Assembly: GCA_018003315.1 (NCBI GenBank)
Contig: JAGNEJ010000051.1
Span: forward strand, 1-34,688
Length of the DNA: 34,688 bases
Direction of reading: 5' to 3'
From: Verrucomicrobiales bacterium
GTDB lineage: Bacteria > Verrucomicrobiota > Verrucomicrobiia > Verrucomicrobiales > V1-33
The notes beneath the pieces were generated by a model. That model ran no database searches, was not told the origin of the DNA, and saw only the letters and a list, made by a program, of their open reading frames with translations. Both the position numbers and the translations under genes were made by a program. Shown here one piece after another: positions 1 to 8,650 of the stretch (position 1 is the first letter of the stretch; the number at the start of each line of letters is the position of its first letter).

Positions 1-341
1 GCGGCCACGAGATACAGGTTTCCGTGCGTTTGGCAGGCGGGCACGCCAGTCGGTGCGCGGTAAACCTCGGTTGGAATCCAGAGCGGGATTCAGAGCTGGC
101 GCTTCAACATCGGGAAGCGCGGGAAGTGGGCGGCAGCATACGGCGCAAGCCGTCTCACCGCAAGATAGCCAGTCCACTTTGCTCCCAATCGGGCGCAACC
201 AGATGCTCCTTAAGGAGGGAGGCTTGAGAGAGCAAGGTCGTGCTACACAGGCGATGATTGCAGGGGATATGTTGAGAATATTTATTCTTTGACCCAGTAG
301 AAGGAGGCCGTTTTTGAGATCCGTCGTTATCTAGCACCATC
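1..341. other. No assignable gene; left margin of the window
   Basis: Plus-strand frame 2 is open from the window edge to a TGA ending at 292 and frame 3 to 227, but both translations are rich in Ser, Gly and Arg and match nothing I recognise, so I do not call a gene; a 3' end of a gene entering from the left cannot be excluded. A perfect 12-bp palindrome CTCCTTAAGGAG lies at 206-217. I see no copy of the tRNA-Ser 3' end here, so the left attachment site of the island is probably outside the window. Confidence 0.4.
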
Positions 342-349
342 TTATGGTG
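335..349 (-). terminator. Small hairpin over the sspA stop codon, possible weak terminator
   Basis: CACCAT-CTT-ATGGTG forms a 6-bp stem with a 3-nt loop overlapping the TAA of sspA (342-344). There is no T-run after it on the minus strand, so it is not a standard intrinsic terminator. It is the only hairpin I see at the end of this long operon. Confidence 0.2.
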
Positions 350-1484
350 TATGAGTCAGAAGAGTTCGAACAAACTCAGCGAAACGAGAAATGTCCTCCT
401 TAGTATTTTCTTCGCTTAGAGAGATTCTCAGCGCTCCCATCGCTGATCCGTAATCCACCCCCATCGCCAGCGTCACATGGGAAGGCCTGTCGCTTCCGGA
501 CGAACAAGCAGATCCGGTGGAAGTGACAAAGCCAGCTTCCAGTAATTGGTGGATAAGCATTTCTGCTTCAATGTCGCGAAATAAAATGAGCGAGGTATTG
601 GGAAGTCTGGGTGCTCCTGCGCCAAGAATAGTTACCCCAAGGTCTGATAGCGAACTTTCCAACAAGTCACGAAGCTTTTCAAGATGGTTAGAATCCCTTG
701 TCGCGAGTGCCATTTCGGCTGCCTTGGCCAACCCTGCAGCGAGAGCTGGATTCTCAGTTCCGGCTCTCGCCGCACCTTGCTGGCCCCCTCCATGTAACAG
801 GGGGGGGAGCGAAACTCCGTTTCTGATAAAGAGCGCCCCAATTCCTTTGGGGCCGTGGAATTTGTGGGAGGACAGGGAGAGACAGTCCACCTCCTTGAGA
901 TCCGTTTGCAAGCTCATTTCAATTCGTGTCACAGCTTGGGTGGCGTCCGTATGAAAAACACACCCAGGACAGATTCGTCTGGCGATTGCCGCAGCATCAG
1001 CAACTGGCTGGATTACGCCAGTTTCATTGTTAGCAAGCATCACCGAAACCACTGCAGTGTCTGCGCGAAGCAGATCCTCAAAAGCGGAGATGTCGAGCAC
1101 TCCGTCAGTCGTAACCGGCGCATGATCCACTTTCACGCCAGGGAAGTTTTCGGCGAGGTAACCGACCACTTCCAGTACTGAGGGATGCTCGATGGCAGAG
1201 ACGACGATGTGACATTTGCCGGTTGCCTGAACTGCGTGCCAAGCTGCCGATTTGATAACCCAATTGTTCGATTCGGTGGCACCGGAAGTGAGTATGATTT
1301 CTTCGGGTGAGCAATTGATCAGTCGAGCAACCCGCTCCCTGGCCTCCCGCAATGCTCTTCCCGAATTCTGTAAAGCCCCGGCCGCAGAAGATGGGTTGAA
1401 ATAGTCGTCGCTGAAAAACGGCAACATTGCCTCCAATACCTGTGGAAGCACCCGAGTGGTAGCGTTGTTATCAAAGTAAACCAT
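342..1484 (-). CDS. sspA: Cysteine desulfurase SspA (IscS/DndA family)
   Basis: PLP-dependent enzyme that takes sulfur from L-cysteine and, by family knowledge, carries it as a persulfide to SspD for DNA backbone phosphorothioation. The 380 residues match the usual IscS/NifS/DndA length. The N-terminus YFDNNATT is typical. The PLP lysine sits in SSHKFHGPKG (Lys208), the cofactor-contact motif is HTDATQAV (near 178-185), and the catalytic cysteine is Cys327 in TGSACSSG. The ATG lies 18 nt after the sspH stop, without a clear Shine-Dalgarno. It is the last gene of a seven-gene minus-strand run. A housekeeping IscS is the alternative, but there are no iscU, iscR or tRNA-thiolation neighbours and it is co-directional with sspD. 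In described systems sspA is often apart from sspBCD; here it closes the operon. Confidence 0.87.
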   Translation of the reverse strand: MVYFDNNATTRVLPQVLEAMLPFFSDDYFNPSSAAGALQNSGRALREARERVARLINCSPEEIILTSGATESNNWVIKSAAWHAVQATGKCHIVVSAIEHPSVLEVVGYLAENFPGVKVDHAPVTTDGVLDISAFEDLLRADTAVVSVMLANNETGVIQPVADAAAIARRICPGCVFHTDATQAVTRIEMSLQTDLKEVDCLSLSSHKFHGPKGIGALFIRNGVSLPPLLHGGGQQGAARAGTENPALAAGLAKAAEMALATRDSNHLEKLRDLLESSLSDLGVTILGAGAPRLPNTSLILFRDIEAEMLIHQLLEAGFVTSTGSACSSGSDRPSHVTLAMGVDYGSAMGALRISLSEENTKEDISRFAEFVRTLLTHTP

Positions 1485-1502
1485 GGGGTGGAGTCACAGA
1501 TC

Positions 1503-4500
1503 TTATGCCTGAGGCGTCGTTGTTTCAGGCTCAGGAACTGGGGAGGAGTAGCGCTTGTTCAGCAAGGAAACGAGCGGCTCCATTTCCTCATCGGTGTCGA
1601 TATAGGGAACTTGGAGGTAGACTTTGACCGAATCGACCTTGGCGAGCATGTGCCCGTGTTTGAGAAGTTGCTCTGCCCTGCTGTTCTTCTCTCCAGTCGC
1701 AATTTCCGCCGTTCCTGGGTCGGAAACCTTGAGCACGAGCCGGTTGGCTAACTGTGAACGAAGTTGCAACGGCATAACGGTATTGTCCGGACGCTGGGCG
1801 CAAAACATCATGAAAATCCCAGCCGCCCGGGATTTCTGACTCAGCCGATTGACAAGGCTATCAACATTGGAGGCGTAGTCATCGTCCTCCATCCATTCGG
1901 CGAATTCGTCGTGAATGACCCAAAGCGTCGGCAAGTAGATGGCAGTCTTTGCCCGATAGTGGTTGATGTTCTTAGCCTCGGCTTCTTTGAAGAGCTGGTA
2001 ACGGCGTTCCATTTCTTCAACCAAGCCGCCAAGGACTTCTATTGAGCCTTCCTTGGTGTCGATGATCGAGCCGCCTCCAGCCTTCACGTGTGGAAGGTGC
2101 CGCAGAGGCATATAATCGATTCCACTTTTCCCGTCAATCAGGTAGATGTGGCTTTGATCAGGACTCCGCGTCAGGGCGATGTGGAGGAGCATGTTCTGGA
2201 TGAGGACCGATTTTCCTGAACCGGTAGCCCCAGCAATAAGCGTGTGAGGATTGGCGAAGGGATCGATGAACATGGGGTCTCCGTCCTCTTCTCGGATACC
2301 GATGAACACTCTTTCTCCATGGCTTACTTGGTCCTTCATGAGGTCAGCGAAAACGTTGACCGTATGGAGAACTTGCCGGTCTGGTCTCTCGACCGAAACT
2401 GAGATCATGCGTTCACCGGGAAACAGGCTGAGAATTTTCAAGCCGTCCGTGGTATAGAGTTCGTCAGCACGTTTTTCGATCTGACTGAGCGTCAGATCAG
2501 GGCCACCCTGAAGCCTGATGAGTGCGGCATTCGGTGTGAGAATGGGAGATTTGCCCTCTACGGGTTTGGCAGACATCCCGTGTCTATGCAGAGCTGACTT
2601 CAGATTGAAGACTGTCTTCATCAGCCATTCCTGGTCGTCTTTAGCGGAAGCCGTGTGCAAGGCGGCCCGGACTCCAAGGAAAGAAAGCACTGGATCCAAT
2701 TCTGTGCTTGGGATTATAGGGGGCTCTTCTGTTGGGGGCTCCTCTGGATTCCCGCTCATGGCGCAAGTCGATTTGTCTTCCAACTCTGGTTCTGGTGCGG
2801 ACTCTGGAGCGGATTGGGTGAAATCCTTCGCTTTCACCGTTTCCGGTGGAAAATGATGGCTGCGTTCCTGTGCCCGGGCTGCCTCTTCATCGGAGGTCAG
2901 GCGCAGGTCAATCGCTTTGAGCGGGGCGAATTTCGGATGTCCAAGCTGGTTGCGAAGAATGAGGGTTTTCGAGGGAGTCTTCTCCAGCATGTGAACGATG
3001 ATGTCCCTGGTAGCTTCGAAATTGAAGACTTCCTGATGGGCCTGAACGTCGTGAATTTTTGTGGCAATACCCTTGTGCTGGGAAACAACCTGCTCGCCCG
3101 GGAGGTGTGCGAAGACGTGCGAATAGCCGGTGATTGAGAAGGTGCATTGCCGGCTTCGGATCAAGGCTCGCCAGTATTCAGGGATCACGGCACCATTCCG
3201 AGAGGATCTGATGGTTCGTGACAACAGCATGTCCGCGAGTCGGGAAAGCCAAAGATCCTGGTCAAGTGGTCTGGGATCTGCGCTAAGAGCCCGGGCCATT
3301 TGCAGAAGAGTATCCAAGAGCTGTGATTCAGAATCCGACTTCTCAAGATTGACGATCTCCGGAGTGACGAATTTCGCCTCAGTCACGACGATCTCCAAGT
3401 GGGGCCTGCCGTCGCGTTCTCCAGGTGAGAGGACGAGCAGGTCTGCAAGCCTGCTTCCGTCGCGTTTGCCTAGCCAATGGCAATAATCGTCAAGCAGGAA
3501 CCAACAATCTTTGCCGTCCGTTCCGATCTGGGATTCGATCAGAAACTTTGAGAGGACCACGCCAATCAACTCCTTCGTATTGTTGGACCGCCGTGCGGCG
3601 CGGAGGATGAGCCTGCCTGAAATAGCATTGGCCTGATGCATGAATTGTTTCACGAATCCGTCGAGTTGCTCCTCTGGAGGATCGCCGATTAGGATGTTGC
3701 GAAGTATCTCTTTGATTGTTGCGACAAGAAGTGTGTCACGCGCAGTGGAGGAGATCACGGTGTTACGTCCAATAGACGTGTTTTGCACGTATCGGATGAC
3801 TCGAATGTCCTTGTCTTCGAGCAGCCTGCGGTCAAGCAGTTGGTCTTGATTGACGACCCATACGCCAAGGTCATGGGTCTCCCTGATAGTGCGAGAAACA
3901 TCCTCACTGTCGAAATTCAGAGATCGCACGGGCAATACCAGCCAGCCGGCTTCCCATCCCTTTTTCACCATCTGCGGCTCACAGGCAAAACCGAGGTTGT
4001 GAATATAGCTCCACCCACTGGCGGTTTGGGCCGGGCAAGTCAGGTAGATCTGGGCAACCCTGTTACCTTCTTTGAAAGGAAGCATGCGTTGCCATTGGTG
4101 CGGGATGAGGTCATCCGCGGGTACAATGCTTCCTTCCTTCCCTGTCCACTCCCAGGCAATTCTCGACTCTTTCGAAAGTAGGTCGCGACAGAATGCGATG
4201 TCGGTCGGTTTGCATCGTTTGGTGCGGCGGCTGGGACCGACTGAACCCACGGCTGAAATGTTAATACGCACTCGGGAGAGAAAATCGTTGTCGCGCTCGT
4301 CGGCTGTAGAATTCGGAGCATCCGCAACAAGTTCCTGATAGACACTCTGAAGCTGCCGTTCGTTCCGATTCGTGAGAAGGATCTCGCAGTTCACCTTGTC
4401 ACATTTGGGATCCCGGTTTCGCTTGTTAAATTCTTCGACAAGCATGGAGGGAAGTTCACTGGATCTGCAATTGTATAAAAGGATGGCGAGATTGTCCCGT

Positions 4501-7010
4501 TCGTGCGGCTGCAAACGGAGGTAATCATCCACCTCCTCTATGATCACCTGCGTCGCCTCCCTGGCGTCCTCTGCAGTGGCTTGGGCTTCGGCATGGATGT
4601 TTTTCCCATCCTCAGCCTGATGGATAGAATAGTTTCCGAAATGGGAACTGTGGGACATCAGTTTGGCGTCCAACTTGCTCCAAGCCAGCGTGAGGTCTGG
4701 AAGGAGCGGGGACTCGCAAAGCTCTTTGACGTCCTTGATGAAAAGACTTCCTTTTCGGTCGTCTGAAAACTGTAGCGCGACCGGTGTCAGGATCTCGGTC
4801 AGGCGGCGAGTGAGTTGAACCACCCGTGCACGGTGCGCTTCCATACGCAATGGATGCCATGGACAGATGATCGAGATCGTGGGCCGTCGGTTGGACTCTT
4901 CAATGGTAACCGAGCCAAAATGCCAGAACTCCTCAAGGAGTCGTTTCCGGAGGAAATCGTTTCCGATAGAAGCTATCTGTTGGTGTACCTCTCGGTAAGC
5001 AGTTGAGTATTCCGGAATGGGGGTAAGATTGAGAGCGCTGCTGCCATAGGCACTGAGCGCTGCTTTTGCGGCTTTCGACAGGTCTGCGAGCGCCAGCTTG
5101 ATGGTCTTCGCTGCTTCAGGAGGAAGCTTGTTGTCACTCTCAGCCTCTGCAAGGAGGGCAAGGATTTTGGCATCGATGGTTTCGATCTTCGAGGGGCTGG
5201 GGATGAAGCGGCCTGAAATATTGCCTCCGGGGCTTGGCGCGAACCCCTGTGTGTCCTCAAGCGAGATATTGTGTGGTACGCCGGTCTTTCCGACGGAAGC
5301 ATAGTTCGCCACGCTCTTAACAAGAGCTGTCCTGTTGGCCATCGAAGCGTGTTTGATAATGGCATCAAGGTCGGAGGATTCCTGGACGGGGACGGAATCT
5401 CCGGGGAATCGCCAGATCAGGGGAATGCTTGCGACAAGAGCCCAATCCTTCTGGTTTGGCGCCCGTTCGTGGATGGTGACGCGAAACTCGAGCGATCTTG
5501 CGGTCTTGGATTTCTTTTTGCCTCCACTGAATTTGAGCTCACTTTTTACCTTCGCTCTAAAGTCGGGGAGGAGCGTACGCTTTTTGCCGGTGCCCTCCCC
5601 GGCGAACGAGACCCGCCCACCCGTGAGTTCTTCCAGCTTTCCATAATGACGCTCGAAATACGTGCAGACATCAGCGTCGAATACTCTGAAATCTGCGATG
5701 GAACTTTGACGGACTCCCTCAATGACTACCTTGCATTGATTGCCGAGGGTGAATCCCTGGAGACGTCGGCGTACGCAATCGAAAAGTCCAGCAATGAAGT
5801 CCGTGCAAGTGGCACTTTTCTCGTAGACGTAGTCCTGCCATTCTGCGGCGAGCTTCGGATTGTGATCGGCAATGACATCCTCGAATGTTTCAAAGAAAAG
5901 CTTCTCATCCTCACTGGAAGATCCAGATTTGCGTGAGGTCTTGGATTCGAGTTCCTCCAGTAAAGCATTCTCCTCTTCAGAGGGTTGGAGGTTCCTGTGG
6001 CTGAGTGCCTTTCTGGTTTCTTCGACAAACTTCCGGATGGATGACTTCGGCGATGCCTTGTCGAAGAACTTCTTAGCGTCGCTCCAATCGTGTTCAAAAA
6101 AGAGGGTCTGGGCGGGCGCTTGATCTGAAGGTTCAGCATTCGCGTATTCGGCGAAAGCCTGCAGCAGTTCGTCAGAGACGGCTATTTCTCCGGAAGCGGC
6201 CTGATCGCGGTACTTATCGAGGGATTTAAGAAGTTCGTCGGGATCCAGAAGCAATCCCGAAGGCTGACGCCGTGCGAGATAGCTGGCATTCTTTTGATGT
6301 TGCTCAAATTTCTCCGCCCATTGACTTTTATATCCTAGTTTCTTGTCGACGAGAGCTTTAAAGCAGTCTTCGTATTTTGGAAGGCCTAGCTTGGGCAGGT
6401 TGAGTCCGGCGGCTTTTGTAATATGAGTGCCGTCATTGACCGTGCTGACGACGCTGAGGATATAGTCAGCGGCGGCCTCGATCCCGAAGTAGCCAACGTC
6501 AAAGACGCCGCGAATCAGGGCGATGATGTGCTTTCGGGTTGTTTCGCTGATGGTCGCTCCCAACTCCGCGCAAACAACTTCGTACCAGTCCTCGGCAGTC
6601 TCGTCGCTGGCTTTAAGTGCGTCGGCAGAGATCGTATCCTTGTGATTGAGAGATGTCCCAACGTCGCCTTCCGAATCGACCGTGAGGATGATCCGCCCGG
6701 TGCGTTCCAGCGAGCGGGTGTGGACTGCAGAGTGATCGACGAGGTAGCTGTCCGCGACCACACCCTGAAAAGTGCCCCGTGGAAGTTCGATGTGGAGCTT
6801 CGCGGCTATGCTGGACACGCCTGAACTTGCCAGGACGAATTCCGCGATCTGATCCGGGGTGAAGCCTGAGAGAATCCAGAAGCAGCCCGGAAACGGATCA
6901 TCCTCAAGAATCGAGACCAGTTTCTTCAGCAGGGTGCGCATCGCAACCTTGCTGATGATTCGAACTTTGGGATCAGTGGCGGGCATAACAGAAGGTAGGG
7001 ATAGGATCAT
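1503..7010 (-). CDS. sspH: SspH/DptH-like restriction protein: putative PD-(D/E)XK nuclease plus FtsK/HerA-type translocase
   Basis: Very large protein (1835 aa), the size class of DptH/DndH, the motor component of phosphorothioation-dependent restriction. Residues 1 to about 1150 are not recognised. Near 1187-1215 the strand pattern RLADLLVLSP followed by IVVTEAKF gives D1190, E1211 and K1213, matching a PD-(D/E)XK nuclease core. A Pro/Glu-rich linker spans about 1397-1440. From about 1440 to the end lies an FtsK/SpoIIIE-like module: an alpha/beta lead-in around 1490-1560, Walker A GATGSGKS at 1594-1601, Walker B in LWVIHDEFAEW near 1703-1713, and an arginine-containing CAQRP motif near 1737. 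The ATG overlaps the sspG stop (ATGA), so translation is probably coupled. It likely uses ATP to move on DNA and cut phage DNA lacking PT marks. Assignment to SspH rather than DndH rests on the adjacent sspBCD genes. Confidence 0.82.
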   Translation of the reverse strand: MILSLPSVMPATDPKVRIISKVAMRTLLKKLVSILEDDPFPGCFWILSGFTPDQIAEFVLASSGVSSIAAKLHIELPRGTFQGVVADSYLVDHSAVHTRSLERTGRIILTVDSEGDVGTSLNHKDTISADALKASDETAEDWYEVVCAELGATISETTRKHIIALIRGVFDVGYFGIEAAADYILSVVSTVNDGTHITKAAGLNLPKLGLPKYEDCFKALVDKKLGYKSQWAEKFEQHQKNASYLARRQPSGLLLDPDELLKSLDKYRDQAASGEIAVSDELLQAFAEYANAEPSDQAPAQTLFFEHDWSDAKKFFDKASPKSSIRKFVEETRKALSHRNLQPSEEENALLEELESKTSRKSGSSSEDEKLFFETFEDVIADHNPKLAAEWQDYVYEKSATCTDFIAGLFDCVRRRLQGFTLGNQCKVVIEGVRQSSIADFRVFDADVCTYFERHYGKLEELTGGRVSFAGEGTGKKRTLLPDFRAKVKSELKFSGGKKKSKTARSLEFRVTIHERAPNQKDWALVASIPLIWRFPGDSVPVQESSDLDAIIKHASMANRTALVKSVANYASVGKTGVPHNISLEDTQGFAPSPGGNISGRFIPSPSKIETIDAKILALLAEAESDNKLPPEAAKTIKLALADLSKAAKAALSAYGSSALNLTPIPEYSTAYREVHQQIASIGNDFLRKRLLEEFWHFGSVTIEESNRRPTISIICPWHPLRMEAHRARVVQLTRRLTEILTPVALQFSDDRKGSLFIKDVKELCESPLLPDLTLAWSKLDAKLMSHSSHFGNYSIHQAEDGKNIHAEAQATAEDAREATQVIIEEVDDYLRLQPHERDNLAILLYNCRSSELPSMLVEEFNKRNRDPKCDKVNCEILLTNRNERQLQSVYQELVADAPNSTADERDNDFLSRVRINISAVGSVGPSRRTKRCKPTDIAFCRDLLSKESRIAWEWTGKEGSIVPADDLIPHQWQRMLPFKEGNRVAQIYLTCPAQTASGWSYIHNLGFACEPQMVKKGWEAGWLVLPVRSLNFDSEDVSRTIRETHDLGVWVVNQDQLLDRRLLEDKDIRVIRYVQNTSIGRNTVISSTARDTLLVATIKEILRNILIGDPPEEQLDGFVKQFMHQANAISGRLILRAARRSNNTKELIGVVLSKFLIESQIGTDGKDCWFLLDDYCHWLGKRDGSRLADLLVLSPGERDGRPHLEIVVTEAKFVTPEIVNLEKSDSESQLLDTLLQMARALSADPRPLDQDLWLSRLADMLLSRTIRSSRNGAVIPEYWRALIRSRQCTFSITGYSHVFAHLPGEQVVSQHKGIATKIHDVQAHQEVFNFEATRDIIVHMLEKTPSKTLILRNQLGHPKFAPLKAIDLRLTSDEEAARAQERSHHFPPETVKAKDFTQSAPESAPEPELEDKSTCAMSGNPEEPPTEEPPIIPSTELDPVLSFLGVRAALHTASAKDDQEWLMKTVFNLKSALHRHGMSAKPVEGKSPILTPNAALIRLQGGPDLTLSQIEKRADELYTTDGLKILSLFPGERMISVSVERPDRQVLHTVNVFADLMKDQVSHGERVFIGIREEDGDPMFIDPFANPHTLIAGATGSGKSVLIQNMLLHIALTRSPDQSHIYLIDGKSGIDYMPLRHLPHVKAGGGSIIDTKEGSIEVLGGLVEEMERRYQLFKEAEAKNINHYRAKTAIYLPTLWVIHDEFAEWMEDDDYASNVDSLVNRLSQKSRAAGIFMMFCAQRPDNTVMPLQLRSQLANRLVLKVSDPGTAEIATGEKNSRAEQLLKHGHMLAKVDSVKVYLQVPYIDTDEEMEPLVSLLNKRYSSPVPEPETTTPQA

Positions 7011-8635
7011 GCTTGACCAGGATGTCCCGCTTGCTGACTTGACGATTGCCGTGGCCGCCCAAGTGGGTTAAGAACGTAGGTGCAAGCATCGCTCATTGTA
7101 TTGCCCAAACCCAAACCGACCAGACGGCGCGACAGTCTGCCCTGGTTCAGTTTGTAATCCGCTTCGTCGTAGTGCTGGGGATTGTGTTTACCAATGGTGA
7201 TCGCGGCTTCACGGGCACCGAAGACAATGCCGTACTTTTTGAGAAGGAGTTCAAGGAAGTCTGCCTCTTCGACAGGAACATCGTCCACGATGTTGGCGAA
7301 GACCAGAGCGCGGAGAAGACTATCGGTAGGAGCATAGCGCTTTTTTACTGTCCCGCGCGAATCGATCAGGCCCGCTTCCCGGCCGAGAGATTCGAGGGCA
7401 GGCATCGTCCCCAATCGATACGCCTTCTCTGCTTCTCGGCGAATTCCGGAGAGAACTTCATCCCGCGTGTCGAACTTTCTCAACGTCTCCATGTGGTCAT
7501 CATTGAGAGCGAACAATCTGGACATTTCATTTGCAAGCTCACCGGCCCTGTCTTTTTCGCTCAGATCGGGTTGAAAGTCTTCGGATAGGATCAGTGCAAC
7601 CTCTTTATCTGCCCCTATGCGCCGGTTCACGTAGCTCCGCATGGCATCCTGCCCCATAGCTTCGTTCTCGTCCTTGTTGCCGATGGATGCGCGTCGGACG
7701 ACATCCATTCGCGGGCCGGGTATCTCACAGATCAGGAAAGGCATCTCAGAAGTGGACTTGCTCCAAGCCGCCGAGGTTTCCACTCCGTAGATGTAGAGAT
7801 GCAGCGGAATAATGAACCGGATGTGTTCGAGTGCGTCCTGATGCGGCAGGCCGAGACGAAGAATGGCGATCAGGTCTTCCGCAAGGCGGTTGAATGCCGG
7901 GTGCTCTTGGTAGGGAAGATAGGTTGCCCCTTTCTTGGAGCCCCTGTCCTTCTTTCCTGGTGGCATTAGGCTGAGGACAAGCCTGTTTCTAGAAGTGTTA
8001 GTGTCCAGAAATTCTTCAAGCAGCCGACGCAGTTCGTCCCGGTGTTGTCTGCTGGCCCTGCTAACCATCAGATAGGTGATTTCACCTGTGCGGGTGAAGG
8101 TGTTGCGATCCCGGATGAAATTCAGTTCGTTTGGTTCGTAGAGTGCGGCGGGACCGATGGGAAATAAAAGTCGGTAGGTATATTTGTTAGTTTTCCCAGT
8201 ATCCAGCACAAGCTTGCGTACGAGCTCAACCCGTTCAACGAGATCGGAAAAAGAGGAGATCGAATTTCGGAGGTACCCGAAGTTGATCGGCTCGTCACCG
8301 ACACGGGCGGCTATATCCTTGAGCCAGTTTTCCCACATGGCATCCTCATTATCCTGATGGTCATTGCGGATCTGCACCATCCGCGGGTTGTTGAAGATCA
8401 AAATACGTAGTTCCTTTGAAACCGGTGCTGTATAAGCGACCTCAACATCAGGCTGTGTCTCGGTCAGAAGACTCGCTCCTTCGATCAGTCCCTCCACCAT
8501 TCCGAGAAATTCCAAGGTCGTTGCCCACCCCCTTTGGGCCTGTAATCGATGTCCCCAAACTGCCTCGTTAAACCAGCCTGCGAAGTTGCTTTTGGAGCCC
8601 TTGTATTCCACAAGGTTGTCGATGATTGTAGGCAT
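7007..8635 (-). CDS. sspG: SspG/DptG-like restriction component
   Basis: A 542-aa soluble protein with no signal peptide, membrane segment, Walker motif or nuclease motif that I can see. It opens with MPTIIDNLVEYKG and contains a helical stretch around 370-450. I identify it by place: it lies between an SspF/DptF-type ATPase (15-nt gap upstream) and the SspH/DptH-type motor (ATGA overlap downstream), the fixed order of these three-gene modules. DptG proteins are of similar size and are needed with DptF and DptH for restriction, but their biochemical role is poorly defined. Sequence alone does not give me the family; an HMM comparison with DptG/SspG would settle it. Confidence 0.68.
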   Translation of the reverse strand: MPTIIDNLVEYKGSKSNFAGWFNEAVWGHRLQAQRGWATTLEFLGMVEGLIEGASLLTETQPDVEVAYTAPVSKELRILIFNNPRMVQIRNDHQDNEDAMWENWLKDIAARVGDEPINFGYLRNSISSFSDLVERVELVRKLVLDTGKTNKYTYRLLFPIGPAALYEPNELNFIRDRNTFTRTGEITYLMVSRASRQHRDELRRLLEEFLDTNTSRNRLVLSLMPPGKKDRGSKKGATYLPYQEHPAFNRLAEDLIAILRLGLPHQDALEHIRFIIPLHLYIYGVETSAAWSKSTSEMPFLICEIPGPRMDVVRRASIGNKDENEAMGQDAMRSYVNRRIGADKEVALILSEDFQPDLSEKDRAGELANEMSRLFALNDDHMETLRKFDTRDEVLSGIRREAEKAYRLGTMPALESLGREAGLIDSRGTVKKRYAPTDSLLRALVFANIVDDVPVEEADFLELLLKKYGIVFGAREAAITIGKHNPQHYDEADYKLNQGRLSRRLVGLGLGNTMSDACTYVLNPLGRPRQSSSQQAGHPGQA

Positions 8636-8650
8636 GTGAGATCGGGAGAT

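Noticed and set aside
342-1484. Housekeeping IscS
   Set aside because: No isc or tRNA-thiolation neighbours; position and strand tie it to the ssp genes, though sequence alone does not exclude it.
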